A stretch of DNA of 64,000 nt from the NCBI RefSeq assembly GCF_028583425.1, contig NC_072790.1, forward strand, positions 154,250,397 to 154,314,396, given 5' to 3'. Position 1 is the first letter of the stretch. Each line of letters begins with the position of its first letter. Below, piece by piece: positions 1 through 12,721 of the stretch. A program made the translations under genes and the position numbers. This DNA comes from Eublepharis macularius (taxonomy: Eukaryota; Chordata; Lepidosauria; Squamata; Eublepharidae). A model generated the notes under the pieces. It was not told the origin of the DNA, did not search any database, and saw only the letters and a program-made list of their open reading frames with translations.

Positions 1-1117
1 GTGCTTAGCTCTTTCCCACTTAAGTGACACATTGCTCAATTGTATAGAAAGATAGCAATGCGACTATGCTGGTAAACTGACAGAGATTGCTGCTATCTCA
101 TTATCTATGTTCACACCAGTAATTTCTGAAAGTTCAGTGCCTAATTAGTGCTAGGAAATTTTAAAATGTTTTTTAAGTAGTCAAGAAGACCAGCAAACTC
201 ATGATACTCGTTAGATCCTCATATTTGTATGAATATTTTGATTCTGCCGGTCTGGCCTGGGTCTTGCAGACAGTCTTTCTGTGGAGAAGGATGGATCCTT
301 ATTTATTTTTTTATAAAGCACCAGTGACGTGTGTGACTCATTAGAGAGTATGAGAAGATAGATCTCTGCCCCCCAAAACTAGAATCTGACGTTAGACAAC
401 AAAGGTTAGATGAGGAGATAAACTGAGGGAGAATTTATTTATTCCAATTTTGCTCCTCCTCCTGGTTAGCAACATGTGCTGCTTTCACAACCAAAGGCAG
501 CAACTGCTTTTACTATTTTTCATTTTGGCACAGAAGGAAACTCAGCTCAAACTCAGTCGCTGGATTCCATCAGCACCAATCACTCATGGACAGCACTCCA
601 ATTGACTTGTAGCTGCTGTCTTCAAGAAATTTCTCAGTTCATATCCTTAGCAATGTAAATGGTTGGGGCTGAGGTAAGAGACAATGTCCCCATGACAATG
701 TCCCCATTGTTTAAGAAAAAAAAAAACATATGCGGTTTTGCACTCGTCTTACTCTCTAAGGCATTCCGTTTTACCACATTGGTAAAGTATGGTTGCCATA
801 TACTGTCATGGAATTATTGTACACGGTACAGCTCGATGTACTGTCACCTAAGAAGAAAGTTTCATCTCTCAGAGATATTGCGACACATCATTTCAGTAAT
901 CTTCCATCTCCTAGGTATAGAATTCTCATTCTCCCTTTTTAAGTGACAAAATGTGGTAACCTTTATAGATTAACAATGACAGGATTTATATGGGTGCCAT
1001 AGAGCATAGAAAATGAAGAACATATAAAAGCAGATTTCCAATATCAGCCACAAAGACAAGAATTTTCCAAGACCATTAAGAAAATGAGAGGGACTAAACC
1101 CATTTATGTTCACTACC

Positions 1118-1510
1118 CAGGGGCGGTGCTAGGGTTTGCCGCGCTCGCGGCTGGCCGGCCAAGTGCCCCCTCCCCCATGCGCACGAGCACGTGCGCACCT
1201 GCCTGCGTGATGATGTCATGCGTGACGTCATCACGGGAGCGCACGTGCCGCCGCCGGCCCGATCGCTGCAGCGGGCAGCCTCCGAGCTCTTCCGCTCGGT
1301 TGCCTCCGCCGCAGCAGATGCCTGCCCGCGGTGGCTGCGCCCAGCCGGGGGCTTGTGCTGGCGGCGGCGACGGCGCGGGGTGGGAGGAATAGGAGGCTTC
1401 TGCTTTGGGGGGGGGCGCACCCTCGCCCCCCCCGCCTCTTCCAGCGCTCCCTCCGGCACCCCGCGCCTGCGGCCACCACCTACCTGGCCTCAATAGGCGC
1501 ACCGCCCCTG
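1118..1510. mobile_element. GC-rich hAT-type MITE with 8-bp TSD
   Basis: A 393-bp GC-rich, CpG-rich island sits in AT-rich intron. It begins CAGGGGCGGTGC and ends with the exact complement GCACCGCCCCTG. The flanking octamers TCACTACC (1110-1117) and TCTCTACC (1511-1518) match at 7 of 8 positions, as expected for an aged hAT insertion. It has no transposase frame, so it is non-autonomous; the short open frames inside it on both strands are by-products of base composition. It carries a CRE-like TGACGTCA within a larger palindromic block at 1207-1236. It should not be read as a gene promoter. Confidence 0.85.
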
Positions 1511-3385
1511 TCTCTACCCATTATAACAATGATTGGATATCAACGAGGACATTGAGTCAGCAGCTACCATGCAGCTACTATGGGTGAAGTCCAAGGAGAC
1601 GAGCAATCACAGGAATTTGATCTTCGAATAGTCTTCCAACAAGACACTTCTAGGAAAATCATCAGTATATCATTGTATTAATTTCTATCTGAATGACTTT
1701 AGTGATCTCTCATTTTTAAATCCACTCTTTCAGGTCTTTTGATTTGCCCTGATAATGCAAAGCAAACAGTCAACTGCATTAGTTTTTACCAGAGCCCATG
1801 ACTTTGAGAAACTGAAAGGTTTTATTTCATTGCAACAATGCTATGACAACATCTCCCCCAGTTCAAGGAGAAATTCAAGCAAGTTTTTAACAGGCGTCTG
1901 CATCTTCCCATTGACATCAGCATGTCTAAATGTTGCACCTGCTAACTCTATATTTTAACTTTGCTCTGACACCTTTGACCCTTCTTTTTATTCCAGAATT
2001 TTATTTTGAATACGGACTTTAAAAAAACAACAATCCAATGTGGTATGTGCTGAATCTTTGAGTAACCAGATATTGTTTTCTGAGCAATGGGTTACATTCC
2101 AGTCATTCATAATACATGAGGGTATCTCAGGATTTACTTAGCTCAGCATTGACAGCTATGGAGTGTCACTGCACTCTGTTCTTTTACTAGCCATCATTAT
2201 TCTTCTCTTAGAAGGTCTTTGCCTGAGTCAGAGCAACTTAGCCTTCCAGCCTAATGGCAGGAATCTTAATTGTTCATTCCAGGATTTTCTACCCCATCAT
2301 TCCCTCCCATTTCTCTTTTGTCTTAGGCAAGCTGTGAAGTGAAATGGATGTAAGGATCTCTTCCTGAAACTCAGTACCTCTCTTTGCTTCCCATGAAGGG
2401 AGACAGGGCAAATATGCATCAGTATAACCCTTCCATCTTTCTGTTTAAATTAGGGAAGCATAGAAGCTTTTTGTACCTCAAATATTATTTTTGTAAGTGA
2501 GGCTGCATCCCCTACTACCCTTACCATTTCTGTGTGGTCCCATTGTAGGATAAAAATCTGTCAGTATAAACAGGCCAGTTACAGTAGCTAAGAAACCTAA
2601 GCATCACTTTTCAGGAAACTTACTAGCAAAGGTTAGCCCTGTCTTAATTATGTCATCCATGACTACAGCCCACAACTTCCAGTTGATATCTATCAGGGAG
2701 GCTCTTCTAAGGGAAATCCCCCCTTGCCCACATCTGTACTGGTTAATACTCCTGCAAAGTTAAAGCACCATGGTTAAAACATCTTCCAGAGCAAGAAGAT
2801 GGTCAGAGAGAAAATTAAGCAGCTGCATGTGCCTGTGGAGATAGTGGGTTTTTAAAAGTCTTCCTAGTCTTGTCAGCAACTTGATACTCTGTCTGATAGA
2901 TAATCTTTCGGCTTGTACCGGAGAGATCTCTCACAAGCTAATAGTCATGGGAGGGATAATGGAGATGTCTTGAAGATTCATTTGGTCATCTTGGCTTACT
3001 TGCCTTACTTTCACCTCAGGTGGCAGAAAGACCATCTCCCACTCAGGTTGTCTGCATTAGCTTGAGCCAGAATGTTGCTAATCTACTGTGCCTTATTTTT
3101 GCACCATATATAGTGAAGACAGGGTCCATTTTTTAAAACAAAAACAAAAACTTGTTTGGCACTGTTTTCTTGTTCATTAAACTACTTTCTCATTGGGTGC
3201 AAGCACAACCTAGCCCTTGAGTCATAGCAGGGATTCAAATTGTTTATATAACCGTATATCTATGCAAGAATTTCTGCACAACCGTAAAGATAAAACAAGA
3301 GGTTGATCCCCAGGCCTGTTAAAATAAATGTTTTGTTTCCCCATCCCCTCCTTTTTTCATTTGTGACAACCCTACATTAAGTGCA

Positions 3386-3617
3386 AAGAGCCAGTGCAGT
3401 GTAGTGGCTAGAGTGATGGACTAGGATCTGGGTGTCCCAGGTTCAATTCCCCACTCAGCCATAGAAGCTCACTGGGTGACCTTGGGACAGTCACAAATTC
3501 TCTAACAGTATTTGTTGTGAGGAAAAAATGGGGGCAAGGGGAATGATGTAAGCCACTTCGAGTCCCCATTGGGAAGAAAGGCAGGGTATAAATGAAGTAA
3601 AATCAAAATAAAATACT
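3386..3617 (+). mobile_element. tRNA-derived SINE, first family
   Basis: The 5' part carries Pol III-type elements: an A-box-like TAGTGGCTAGAG and a B-box-like GGTTCAATTCC. The body contains the conserved stretch about the 'GGGTGACCTTGGGACAGTCAC' region and ends in a tail with ATAAATGAAGTAAA followed by A-rich sequence. The same tail family recurs around 45775-46618. I could not find a clean target-site duplication, so the exact ends are approximate. Confidence 0.8.
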
Positions 3618-4801
3618 AAAACTGTATTGTACAGGGTTTATCACATGCATAAGCTAAGGTAAAATTATCTGGATTATTGATGGAGAGTCTCTCCAACCTG
3701 ATATGATTATTTTAATCTAACAGCTACTTCCACTCTTTCAAACACCAAGATGCATCTTGGAGTTTCTTGACTATAAAAGTTGCCCATTCCTGCAAGAATA
3801 GCAGTTAAGCTGGCACCTGGTGTGTCATGTTGTACATCTAGATGAAAGGAGAGATTCCTGGCCAACATGTCTCCACAGCTCATTGATCTCTCTCTGAAGA
3901 AAGACTGGTATGTCTCCCTACAGATTACTCGGCAGGATGATTTAAAGCTTGCTGTTGAACGATTTAAAGTCTGGCATTGTGTAGCTATGCATTGTATAGG
4001 AAGGAGCATACTGGTAAGCTGTCACTGCTTCTTCCAAAGAAGGGCATTAAATCTTACAGTGCAAGGCACATCCTCTAAAAGTAAACTTAAGAGATCTTTT
4101 GTTTGCTTTAGAAATTGGAACTAGTTAATTTGACTTGAGAACGAAACGCCTGAAGACATGGGAAATATTATTTGTATGTTTGAGGATAGAAGGGCTGGCA
4201 ACAAAATGCTGAGGGGAGGGTGCAGCGAGGTAAGTAGCTTCCTGCCACTCTCCCCTGATTGGCAGACCTCTAGTTACCTAGAGGTCTTGTGACATATTTG
4301 AATTAATGTCAGCTGAGGCAAACTGGCCTATGGCCTTAAAGCCATATAAACCTCACTTGTTTGGGCATAGAAGGGCTAGAAGGTTAGAAGGGTGGAACAG
4401 TTCAACTGTATTCATATTAACTAATTCTGCTGTATACTAATTCTGTTGTATTCATACTAACAAGAGCAGATTGGTCAAAGTTCTTAACAGCACAGTCCTA
4501 AGCAGATCTAGCAGAATCTTAACCAAGTCTATTCAGTGGGGCTTACACCCATGAATGTATTCTTAGGGTGGCGCTTTAAGTCATCGAACAGACATAATGT
4601 CATATGGCCTAAAGCTACATCTCTCCTAAGTCCATCCAAAGGCACTGTTTGGTTGAACTGTTTCTGCTCTTCTAACATACACTGCTCTTAAGCCCCCTTT
4701 GAAGCACCTTCTTTCCTTTTGCCCATTTCCTAAGTTTTGGTCCCTTTTCAATCAGTCCTATTATACAAGGCCTTTGAGGTCTCACAGAGAACGTATTGCT
4801 T

Positions 4802-4861
4802 TTCTCTTTCTCTCTCTCTCACGCATACACACACACTGGTACATATGCATACACACACAGA
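4802..4861. repeat. CT/CA microsatellite
   Basis: A short (TC)n run grades into (CA)n with interruptions. It has no other visible function. Confidence 0.85.
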
Positions 4862-5042
4862 GACAACACTATCTTTCCTTCCAAATAAATTCTCCTTTTC
4901 CTCTAAGCTGTGTCAGTGAAAAGAAACTTAGAAAAGAGATTAGGGCAACTATCTAATTTTATTTAAGTGAGGACCCATACATGTAGCTCACAGCAAAGGG
5001 TTTTATTTTTTTAAAAAAATACAGATTACTAGAACATGTATG

Positions 5043-5110
5043 TAGGATTGCCAGCTTTGGGTCTGGAAATTCGGAGGTGGAACCTGGAGAGGGCAGGTTT
5101 TTGGAATAAG
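5043..5110. mobile_element. Truncated hAT-type MITE ('gattgccag' family)
   Basis: The segment opens with AGGATTGCCAG and continues with the tract 'AACCTGGAGAGGGCAGG', which matches the better-preserved copies at 15618-15780 and 49700-49909. The right part is lost, so only about 70 bp is recognisable. Confidence 0.5.
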
Positions 5111-5774
5111 GACCTAAGAAATGTGCAAACTCTTTAAATACTTCAAGTGTCCCAAAATTACCCCCAAATATAAGAGAGCACATTGTAAAGTTTTGCCAAC
5201 AGCAATTATTGAGGGTTGCTATTCCTTTAAACAACAGATTATGTTTCTATGGCACGTGGGTGATAGACACTGTGCACCATGAGCTGCTGTCTTGCCGTTA
5301 TCATAAGGGAGTTAAAGAGGATATAATTGCTTCGTTTTGGGGAGAATGTATACATTTCTGGAAAAGTGGCTATATTTTTCTATGTAACCATTGAGATAAA
5401 GTCCTGGATAGTGAAATAACTTTGTTAATCGAATTTTAATAATTCCTATGTTCTGTTTTAATGCTTGTATCTTAAAGGTCTTCGGTCATATTAAAGAGTT
5501 GTTGCTATGGCATTAGGATCTTTGCTGGAAATTCTCAGTGAAGGATAATTAGCATTGCATGATGTAAAATAAATAAGTGAAGAATGACTGCATGGAGGGA
5601 TTTGAAAGGCAACTCTTCGGTTACTACAACTGACCTTTTAGTGAAGTACTTTCAAGAAAAGTGTCTTATAAAAGTTAAACAGATTGTGGCTCCAAGTTCA
5701 AAAGTTGGCCTTCAGTCTCTATCTAAAAATGAGGCTTTCTGATACCATAAATCCTAATACTTCAGTGCAGAATG

Positions 5775-6277
5775 TTTATTATTTATTTAGGAAATTTCTG
5801 TGTCTTTTCTTCAGATTCCTGCTTGAGGCAGCTTACAATTAAAATAATATCACAATATAAAATGCCAAACCATTAACAGCAAGCCATTGGACATAATTCA
5901 GGTAAAACTCTCTATAAAACAGGCTCCAGACCAGAAGCAGTCCATTAAAAGGCTGGTAAGATGAAACCCTTAATTAAAAGCCCAGGTGAAAAGATGTGTG
6001 TTGACCTGGTGCCTAAATGACAATAAAGTAGGGACCAGGTAAGCCTCAAGGGGTAGGGCATTCCAAAGGTGAGTTACTACTGGGAAATGCCACCTCTAGG
6101 TGCCACCAAACTCACCTCTGAAGACAGGGACACATAGAACAGTGCTTGAGAGGCAGATCTTAACAAGCGGGATGGATAGTCCAGCAGGAGCCTTTTCTTC
6201 AGGTATCCCTGTCTCGAGTTGTTTAGGGCCTTAAACAAACAGCACTTAGAATTGTGCCCAGAAACAGATGTGTGCAT
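5775..6277 (-). mobile_element. LINE fragment (L2/CR1-type 3' end), minus strand
   Basis: Read on the minus strand, this is the end of a LINE ORF2 and its 3' UTR. The frame at 6077-6277 has the look of the region after the reverse transcriptase in L2/CR1-type elements. The 3' UTR follows towards 5775, ending in AT-rich sequence. No intact frame remains. The clade is inferred from overall resemblance, not from a database match. Confidence 0.5.
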
Positions 6278-7196
6278 AATCTCTCAATTCACCTTCATCT
6301 TAAAAAAGCAAATAGAAACTGTACTGCATGTTAAAATTATAGTGGCTGCATTCACCAAAAACAGACAGATAAATATGGTTCTGGAAGTACTTTTTAAAAA
6401 TAAAAATGATAACGCTGACTGCTTGTAACTTATTGTTGGAAAGTTTATCCTGGCCACTTTAACTTTCAAACACATGAACATTCCAGCCTTGTCAAGTCTG
6501 TTTAAATTAGTCATGTACTAGTAGACTCTGGCAAAGCATAAGGGTATCTGCAACAAGCCTAGTTGGAGCCAGTAGGAAATGGATTCGTCTACCATGGATA
6601 CTTATTTAGACAAAATTATTAATGCTTAGTGGCAGGAAAGTAGGTTTCTTTCTCACTGGGTTGAATGATGGGAGAAATTCTCTCTTGATAAACCTGCAAT
6701 CAGCCTGCTGTTTGCTATAGAAGGTAGATAAAATGATTCTGCAGGGATGTCTGGTTTCTTCTCCTTGTATCTACCTTATTCATCTTGCAAACGGGTTTCA
6801 AACTTAATCAGGGTGAACATTTTGTATACATTTGCCTGGCAATAAATAAGAGGGATAGGGAGGTAGAAGTGCTGCAGGAAAAACAACTTAATTATGATGG
6901 AAACAAGGAAAGGTTCCCTTTGTTTAGATTAACCTTCTGCTATCTATCCACATTGTATTCTAGAATGGGTGTTGAGATGCCTGATAACTAGCTAAAAACC
7001 TTGGCAAATTTTAAGTGATATTATGTGTATCATTGCATAGCTGTGTCATTTTATTTTCAAGATGTGAATTAAGTAATGCACTTTGTATTTCATTTTCATG
7101 TTACTGATATTTTTCACTGAGAAAATTTTAAATTATGGCACCACGTTCATCTAAAAAGATACTGAACTGAGTTTTTCCAAGTCTGTTCCAAAATCA

Positions 7197-7736
7197 GCAG
7201 TGGCTGAACATAGCCTAACTCAAACAGGACACAGTATCCTATTCCAGGACACTAAAATACTGGACAACACTTCCAACTACTTCGTCAGATTGCACAGGGA
7301 AGCCATTGAAATTCGTAAGCATAAGCACAATTTCAAAAGGAAAGAAGAAACCTTAAGAATGAATAGAGCATGGTTTCCAGTCCTGAAAAACACCAGGCTA
7401 ACAAAATACTCTATACCCGACAATAGCCCTGCAGAAAAGATTAGCATATCAAGCACCAATCCATATGCAAAAGAACCTCCTCAGGATACAGTGAAGCCTC
7501 CCTCCATTAGCATTCCACACCCTGGGAAACTCTTGCAGGATGACTCAGCCCAATCCTACCTTCCTGAGTAGATATAAATTACCTGCCAACTTCTTTTCCA
7601 CACTGTGACATTGAGACATCTCTGTCTTTTGGTGCTACACCTCTGAAGATGCCAGCCATAGCTGCTGGCAAAATGTCAGGAACTGCAACGCCAAGACCAC
7701 GGCTATACAGCCCGGAAAATCCACAACAACCAGCAT
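7197..7736 (+). mobile_element. Penelope-like element fragment with GIY-YIG protein C-terminus
   Basis: The 123-residue frame at 7200-7571 begins with AEHSLTQTGHSI and continues to a YFVRLHREAIEI motif. This is the typical end of the GIY-YIG endonuclease region in Penelope-like elements: an H-x-H-like 'EH...GH' segment followed by the 'R..EAIEI' helix. The 3' region (7600-7736) includes the GATGCCAGCCATAGCTGCTGG segment that recurs, inverted, at 11695-11905. The reverse transcriptase part is missing, so this is a 5'-truncated dead copy. I found no clear target-site duplication. Confidence 0.75.
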
Positions 7737-7739
7737 AAG

Positions 7740-8420
7740 GGTTGGATTGTGAGTATCAGCCGACCTGCCTGCCATGTGATGAAACACTACACCCCCTCAG
7801 CAGGACAGAGTGACAGCCAATGGGATGCCACATAGGCCTCCCATATACCTCTATGTGGATCCCCTGCTACCAGGGAGTGAGCATGCCCCAGCAGCCCCCG
7901 CTAGGTGTGCACCACCATACTCACTCCCAAGATTCCTTATGGGAATCTCAGTGGGGAGACTGGGCAGGCAGGCCTCCGTCTCCCCCCAAAAGAATCTGGT
8001 CCTAATGCCCAAAGTGCCAGAATAAAGTTGTGACAAAGATAAGCAAAAAACACCAAACATTACAACAGACTCCACATACAATAAAAAACCCAAACCAACA
8101 ACCAAAGATAGGGAGGGCAGGGTGAGCTGAAGAAGAAATGTGCAGTGAAGAGAGGCGGAGCTGACAGCCCCATTTAGGCTATGCTGCCAGACCTGAGAGT
8201 GTGCCTCCCAGGTCTGGATCCCAGCCCTGCCCCCCAAACCAGCCCACCCGGTCTGCCCTGATTGGCTGGTCCAGGATTTTGAATTTCCCAGGTGTGAAGG
8301 CTGAGCGAACAGGCCACCAGGAAGACATCATGGGTAGATGCCTCCACACCCCTCTGCCCCCCTGCAGACTGCAACTCGGCCACCCAGGTGAGCCTGGGGC
8401 CTGATATTTCCTGAAGATTT
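7740..8420. other. Unassigned GC-richer segment
   Basis: This stretch is GC-richer than its surroundings and has several overlapping short open frames on both strands but no recognisable protein. It directly follows the Penelope-like fragment. It may be part of an unrecognised transposon. I cannot assign it. Confidence 0.3.
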
Positions 8421-8747
8421 CCAAGATTATTCACATACAAATAAAAATTAAATATATTATTTAAGCCAACTTTAAAACCAAAGCAGTAAGAATAGTAAAA
8501 CAAAAATAACTGTAGTTAATACTATCAAAATAGTAGCATATATAATTCCTCTTACATTCAGCCACTGAATTTTTGACATTCAAGAAGCTGCTTGTTCATA
8601 ATGGCTATATTCAAGTACCACGATAAACCATAGTTTGAAAATCATGCTTTGAGTAACAAACTCAGTCTGCTACTGATAAGTAACAAATACAGATTGGTGC
8701 AGAAACTGTATTGAAGGCAGTGTGTCTTGTTCTTTGTGTTCAATTAA

Positions 8748-9795
8748 AGGGGTTGGTGTTAACATTTAAAGCTTTATATGGGCCTTCTCCCATATAAATC
8801 TACCCATCCACTCAAGTCTTCTGTGGAGGCCTTGCTTTGGGTGCCTCCACCATCCAAGGCTAAATGGGGGTAGGGATCCCAGACCCCTGGTGGGGGTGGG
8901 GGATCCCCGCCCCCGCTCCCCACACCCTGCCCCCACTTACTTGAGCAGGGTGCACCTTCCTTGCCCCCCCCCCGCAGTGCGCCGCAGCCACCGGGATCAG
9001 GCCTGTTTTGGCCCGGATTGGGACTGCTGTGGAGCATGGGAACGCTCCTGCGCTCTGCAGCGCTCAAAACAGGCCTGATCCACAGCAAACCGGGCCTGTT
9101 TTCAGCAGCTGCAGAGCACAGGAGTACTCCTGCGTTCTGCAGCACCCCAAAATGGGCCCGTTCTGCCGTGGATCAGGCCTGTTTTGAGGCGCTGTGGAGC
9201 ACAGGAATGCTCCTGCACTCTGCAGCACCTCAAAAACGGGCCTGATTCATGGCAGAACAGGCCTGTTTCCAGCACTGCGGAGCGCAGGAGCACTCCGCAA
9301 CGCCCGAAAATGGGCCTGCCCAGGGGGCACACGATGACGTCACTCCTGAAGTGACATCATCACACCAGTGGGGGCACATGCACGTGCTCCATGCATGCTC
9401 ACCCCCCTCTCCCCAAAGGTAAGTGCCAGGCCCCTGTCCCCCGCCGGGAGGTTGAGGGGGCCTGGCAACCCTAGATGGGGGCAACTCAAGGAAGGGCCTT
9501 CTCAGTCATGGCACTGAACCTTTGGAACTGCCTACCCAAGGAGATTGTCTCCCTCTACTCTCATCTTCCACCAGTGCATGAAAACTTTTTTCCCCATTTA
9601 GTATACCTCCAGTAAAATCTTATTGGCCCTGGTTGTGTTGTTTGTATCTCTGTATGTTTTTATTGCCTTGTTAAATATTTTACATATACATTTTAAATGC
9701 TTTTTCAATGTTTTAATGCCTTCATGTTTGCCACCTTGGGTGGAAAGTTGTCATAGAAGTGCTTTAAATAAAATTAATAAATGTATAAATAAAAT
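8748..9795 (+). mobile_element. LINE 3' end (L2/CR1-type), interrupted by a MITE
   Basis: The parts at 8748-8870 and 9482-9795 are two halves of one LINE tail. Together they align with the uninterrupted copy at 44620-45085: the 'CTACCCATCCACTCAAG' segment, the 'GGAAGGGCCTTCTCAGT' segment, then the 3' UTR ending in ATAAATAAAAT. The coding remnant corresponds to the extreme C-terminus of ORF2. The 603-bp element between the halves is described separately. Confidence 0.75.
8871..9473. mobile_element. GC-rich hAT-type MITE inside a LINE tail
   Basis: The left end TAGGGATCCCAGACCCC and the right end (complement TAGGGTTGCCAGGCCCC) form imperfect inverted repeats. The flanks AATGGGGG (8863-8870) and GATGGGGG (9474-9481) match at 7 of 8 bases, an hAT-like TSD. 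The uninterrupted LINE at 44757-44787 shows the empty-site sequence. The interior holds several diverged copies of an approximately 60-70-bp motif around 'CAGGCCTG...GAGCACAGGA' (8995-9300), in both orientations, and a CRE-like palindromic block at 9333-9363. There is no protein-coding capacity. Confidence 0.8.
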
Positions 9796-10189
9796 ATATT
9801 CCATGGCTGGATAGCTGCAAAGAACATGTTATTCAGTAAACTGTGGTTAGTATATTCATGTTACAAGATTAAAATTAGAACAATTTGAGATTAACAAACT
9901 AGCCACAAACCATAGCTTCAAAATGCTAGTTTGGTGCCAACTAAGAAGCCCTGTTTTGTTGGATTGTCTGCAATGGGGGTTTGATCAGACTACAGTTAAT
10001 ATACTGCAGTTAATTGTGACACAGCTGATTGCAGCCACAGCCTATTAGAGAGAGAGACATACATATATAGCACAGTTTTTGGAGGATGTTTTCATGAATC
10101 TACTATTTATGGTGCTGTACCCTTTTACTCTCTGAGTTTGTAACATGAATTGGAATAAAATGGCCCATTTTGCCACCCCAGATGGAAAG

Positions 10190-10830
10190 AACAGACAGAC
10201 ACAAATTCTATGGGAAACTAAATGGGCCATATTTATTTGGCAACAGCATAAACCAGCATATATACATGGCAAGGGCCTAACTAGTGGTACAGGTCAGGCC
10301 CTGGGGTCACCCCTGGACCTCCGCCCTGACCTGTCCCACTGCCCTGGGCACAAGCCATCCACATGCATGGCTGGGACCCGGCTGGCCAGGCAAATGGCTC
10401 CCCACTCCAAGCCTATAGCACCTCGCTGTATAGCAGGAGGGCCTTACTTTCTAGGGGAGCCACATGGCAGTCTGCCCTCTCAGCTGACAGCCATCAAGCA
10501 GTACCAGTGATCCTGACAGACCCCAATTCCCCCCCCCAAATGGGGACGTGCCAAGGGTACTCACCATCCTGCTCATTTTCACCCCTCCTAATCCTGCCAA
10601 TGAACCTAAATACAGTTCCACCAAAGCCAATTACCACAGACCATACAGGCAGTACAAGGTAGGCAAAAAACTCCATCCTCCAGCTGCCAATAAGGAAAAT
10701 GGAAAAAAAAAATCCTACCTGGCCCTGAAAACAGTGACCGGCTAAACCTGTACTACTGCAGGGCGGGTGGATGGGCCAAGCGAAAAAACCACTGTGAGAG
10801 GACAGGGGGCGGAGCAGCTTTATATGCCCT
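10190..10830. other. Unassigned repeat-like segment with GC boxes
   Basis: The right half is GC-rich and carries GGGGCGGAGC followed by TTTATATGCC and a mirrored CTCCGCCCCC near 10806-10850. That arrangement resembles a mobile-element promoter more than a host promoter, since no gene starts here. I could not find terminal repeats or a coding frame. Confidence 0.25.
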
Positions 10831-11694
10831 CTGGCTCCGCCCCCACCTCACTCCCCATATGTTGGGAGAGCATCTGTTGCTCTTCTACCGGCTGGGAGGC
10901 AAAAGCATGGCCCAAGCTTTATGCAGGCAAACTGCAAGCTGGGAGAGCCATCTTAACAATACTGTGTTGTTTAGGGGAGTGAAGGAAAATACTTCTCTTT
11001 CTGCATTCTTGGCATTTTGTTTGTGTATGTGTTGGACTGGGCTGTAGATTTTTCCATCTGAACTTGTCAGACAGCTTCCAGGAGTGTTAGTATCCAGCCA
11101 CACTGTCTCCTGAAATGCTCTGTTCTCTTCCTGCAACTGTTAACAAATTGCTTATGTATTTAGAGAGATGAGTTTGTAAGTCAAAACAATTGTGTGGGAA
11201 GAATGGTAAAACAGCCAAAGAAAAGAGGTCCTTCATGTCATGAGTATTTAATCCTTTTTTAAGGCAGAAAAGGTAATAAGGATAGTAGGAGGCATTATCT
11301 TGACCCAGGGGGTGGACAATATGCAACCAAGGGACAGCATACAGTGCCCTATAGGCTCTTTTTAGAATTGTGTGATCTTTTACTTTAAAGTTTTTAAGTA
11401 CCACATAATTTTCTAAACCTCTCAGTTGTAGAGGGTAAGTTTAAAAATTTGTTGACAAACAATCTAAGGATTTGGAAACAAGAAGAGAAGTTTAAAGTAG
11501 GCCACACTATTTATTTCCTGAATTTATACTCTACGTTGCTTCCTGACTAGGGACACCAAGGTAGCTAACAATTAAAAGCAGAACATTCTAAAACAATCAT
11601 AAAACCAAACTGAAACAAACAGTAAAATACATCTATAAAAATACAGACACAGCAAGTAAAAACATAGAGACACTGAAGGTACAGCAGATGAAAC

Positions 11695-11905
11695 AAAAAG
11701 GTGTATTGTCGAAGGCTTTCACGGCCAGAGAACGATGGTTGTTGTGGGTTTTCTGGGCTGTATTGCCGTGGTCTTGGCATTGTAGTTCCTGACGTTTCGC
11801 CAGCAGCTATGGCTGGCATCTTCAGAGATGTAGCACCAAAAGACAGAGATCTCTCAGTGTCACAGTGTGGAAAAGGTGTTGGCAGGTTTCCCCAGGATCT
11901 GCCAG
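11695..11905 (-). mobile_element. Penelope-like element terminus inserted in a LINE
   Basis: The segment contains GCTTTCACGGCCAGAGAACG, the 'CTGACGTTTCGCCAGCAGC' tract and ATGGCTGGCATCTTCAGAG. These match, inverted, the end of the element at 7600-7736. It interrupts the minus-strand LINE and lacks coding sequence. The exact ends are uncertain because no duplication is obvious. Confidence 0.65.
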
Positions 11906-12469
11906 AAGGACAAGATAGAACTGAGTATCATCTGCATATTGGTGAAAGCCCAACCAAAATTTCCAGATGACCTCATTCAGCAGTTTCATGTAGATGTTAA
12001 AGAGTATGGGGGACAAAATAGAACCCTGTAGGCCAAGGAGTTAAACAGCACTCCCCAGCACCACTTTCCGTGACCTACCTTTTGGGATGGACTGAAACCA
12101 CTGCAAAACACTGCCTCTCAAACTCCAAAAGGTGGTTCAGAAGGATACAATGATCGATGGTATCAAAAGATGATGAGAAGTCCAGGAGAATCATTTGTGT
12201 CACACTCCCCCATCCATCTCCCAATGCAGGTCTTCCACCAGGCTGTTTAAGTCCTGTACACAAGTCTGAAGCCAGACTGGAAAGAATCCAGTTAGTTTAC
12301 TTCATCCAGGAAATTCTGGGATCTTTTCATTGCCTGCAACCCCTGGGTAAACCTTATTTTTAACACCTGAGAGAGTGCACCTAGGAGTACTCACATTAAT
12401 TTGCCCAGTCATTCTAAATGTCAACCATGGAACTGCCTGGAGCACGCCACTGACCCTATCAAATAATAA

Positions 12470-12721
12470 TATAATATAATAATAATAACATCCGATTTAT
12501 ATACCACTCTTCAGGACAACTTAATGCCCACTCAGAGCAGTTTACAAAGCATGCCATTATTATCCCCACAACAAAACACCCTGTGAGGTGGGAGGGGCTG
12601 AGAGAGCTCCAGAGAACTGTGACTAGCCCAAGGTCACCCAGCTGGCTTCAAGTGGAGGAGTGGGGAATCCAACTCGGCTGTCCAGATTAGAATCCTATGC
12701 TCTTAACCTAGTGGCTGTCAA
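12470..12721 (-). mobile_element. tRNA-derived SINE, second family, minus strand
   Basis: This is the complement of the SINE at 43853-44125. It begins on the + strand with ATAATAATAATAAC (the tail) and includes 'CACTCTTCAGGACAAC', 'CACAACAAAACACCCTGTGAGG' as a shared tract and the B-box region near 12670-12690. It splits the LINE at 11535-13430. Confidence 0.8.

Noticed and set aside
1084..1502. Several overlapping open frames on both strands in a GC-rich island
   Set aside because: The island is a MITE with inverted ends and an 8-bp TSD. Frames on both strands come from high GC content, not from a gene.
3867..4124. Frame beginning MSPQLIDLSLKKDW as a possible FMN2 exon
   Set aside because: It does not resemble the FH2 domain, and I found no convincing acceptor and donor in phase with the exon at 15344.
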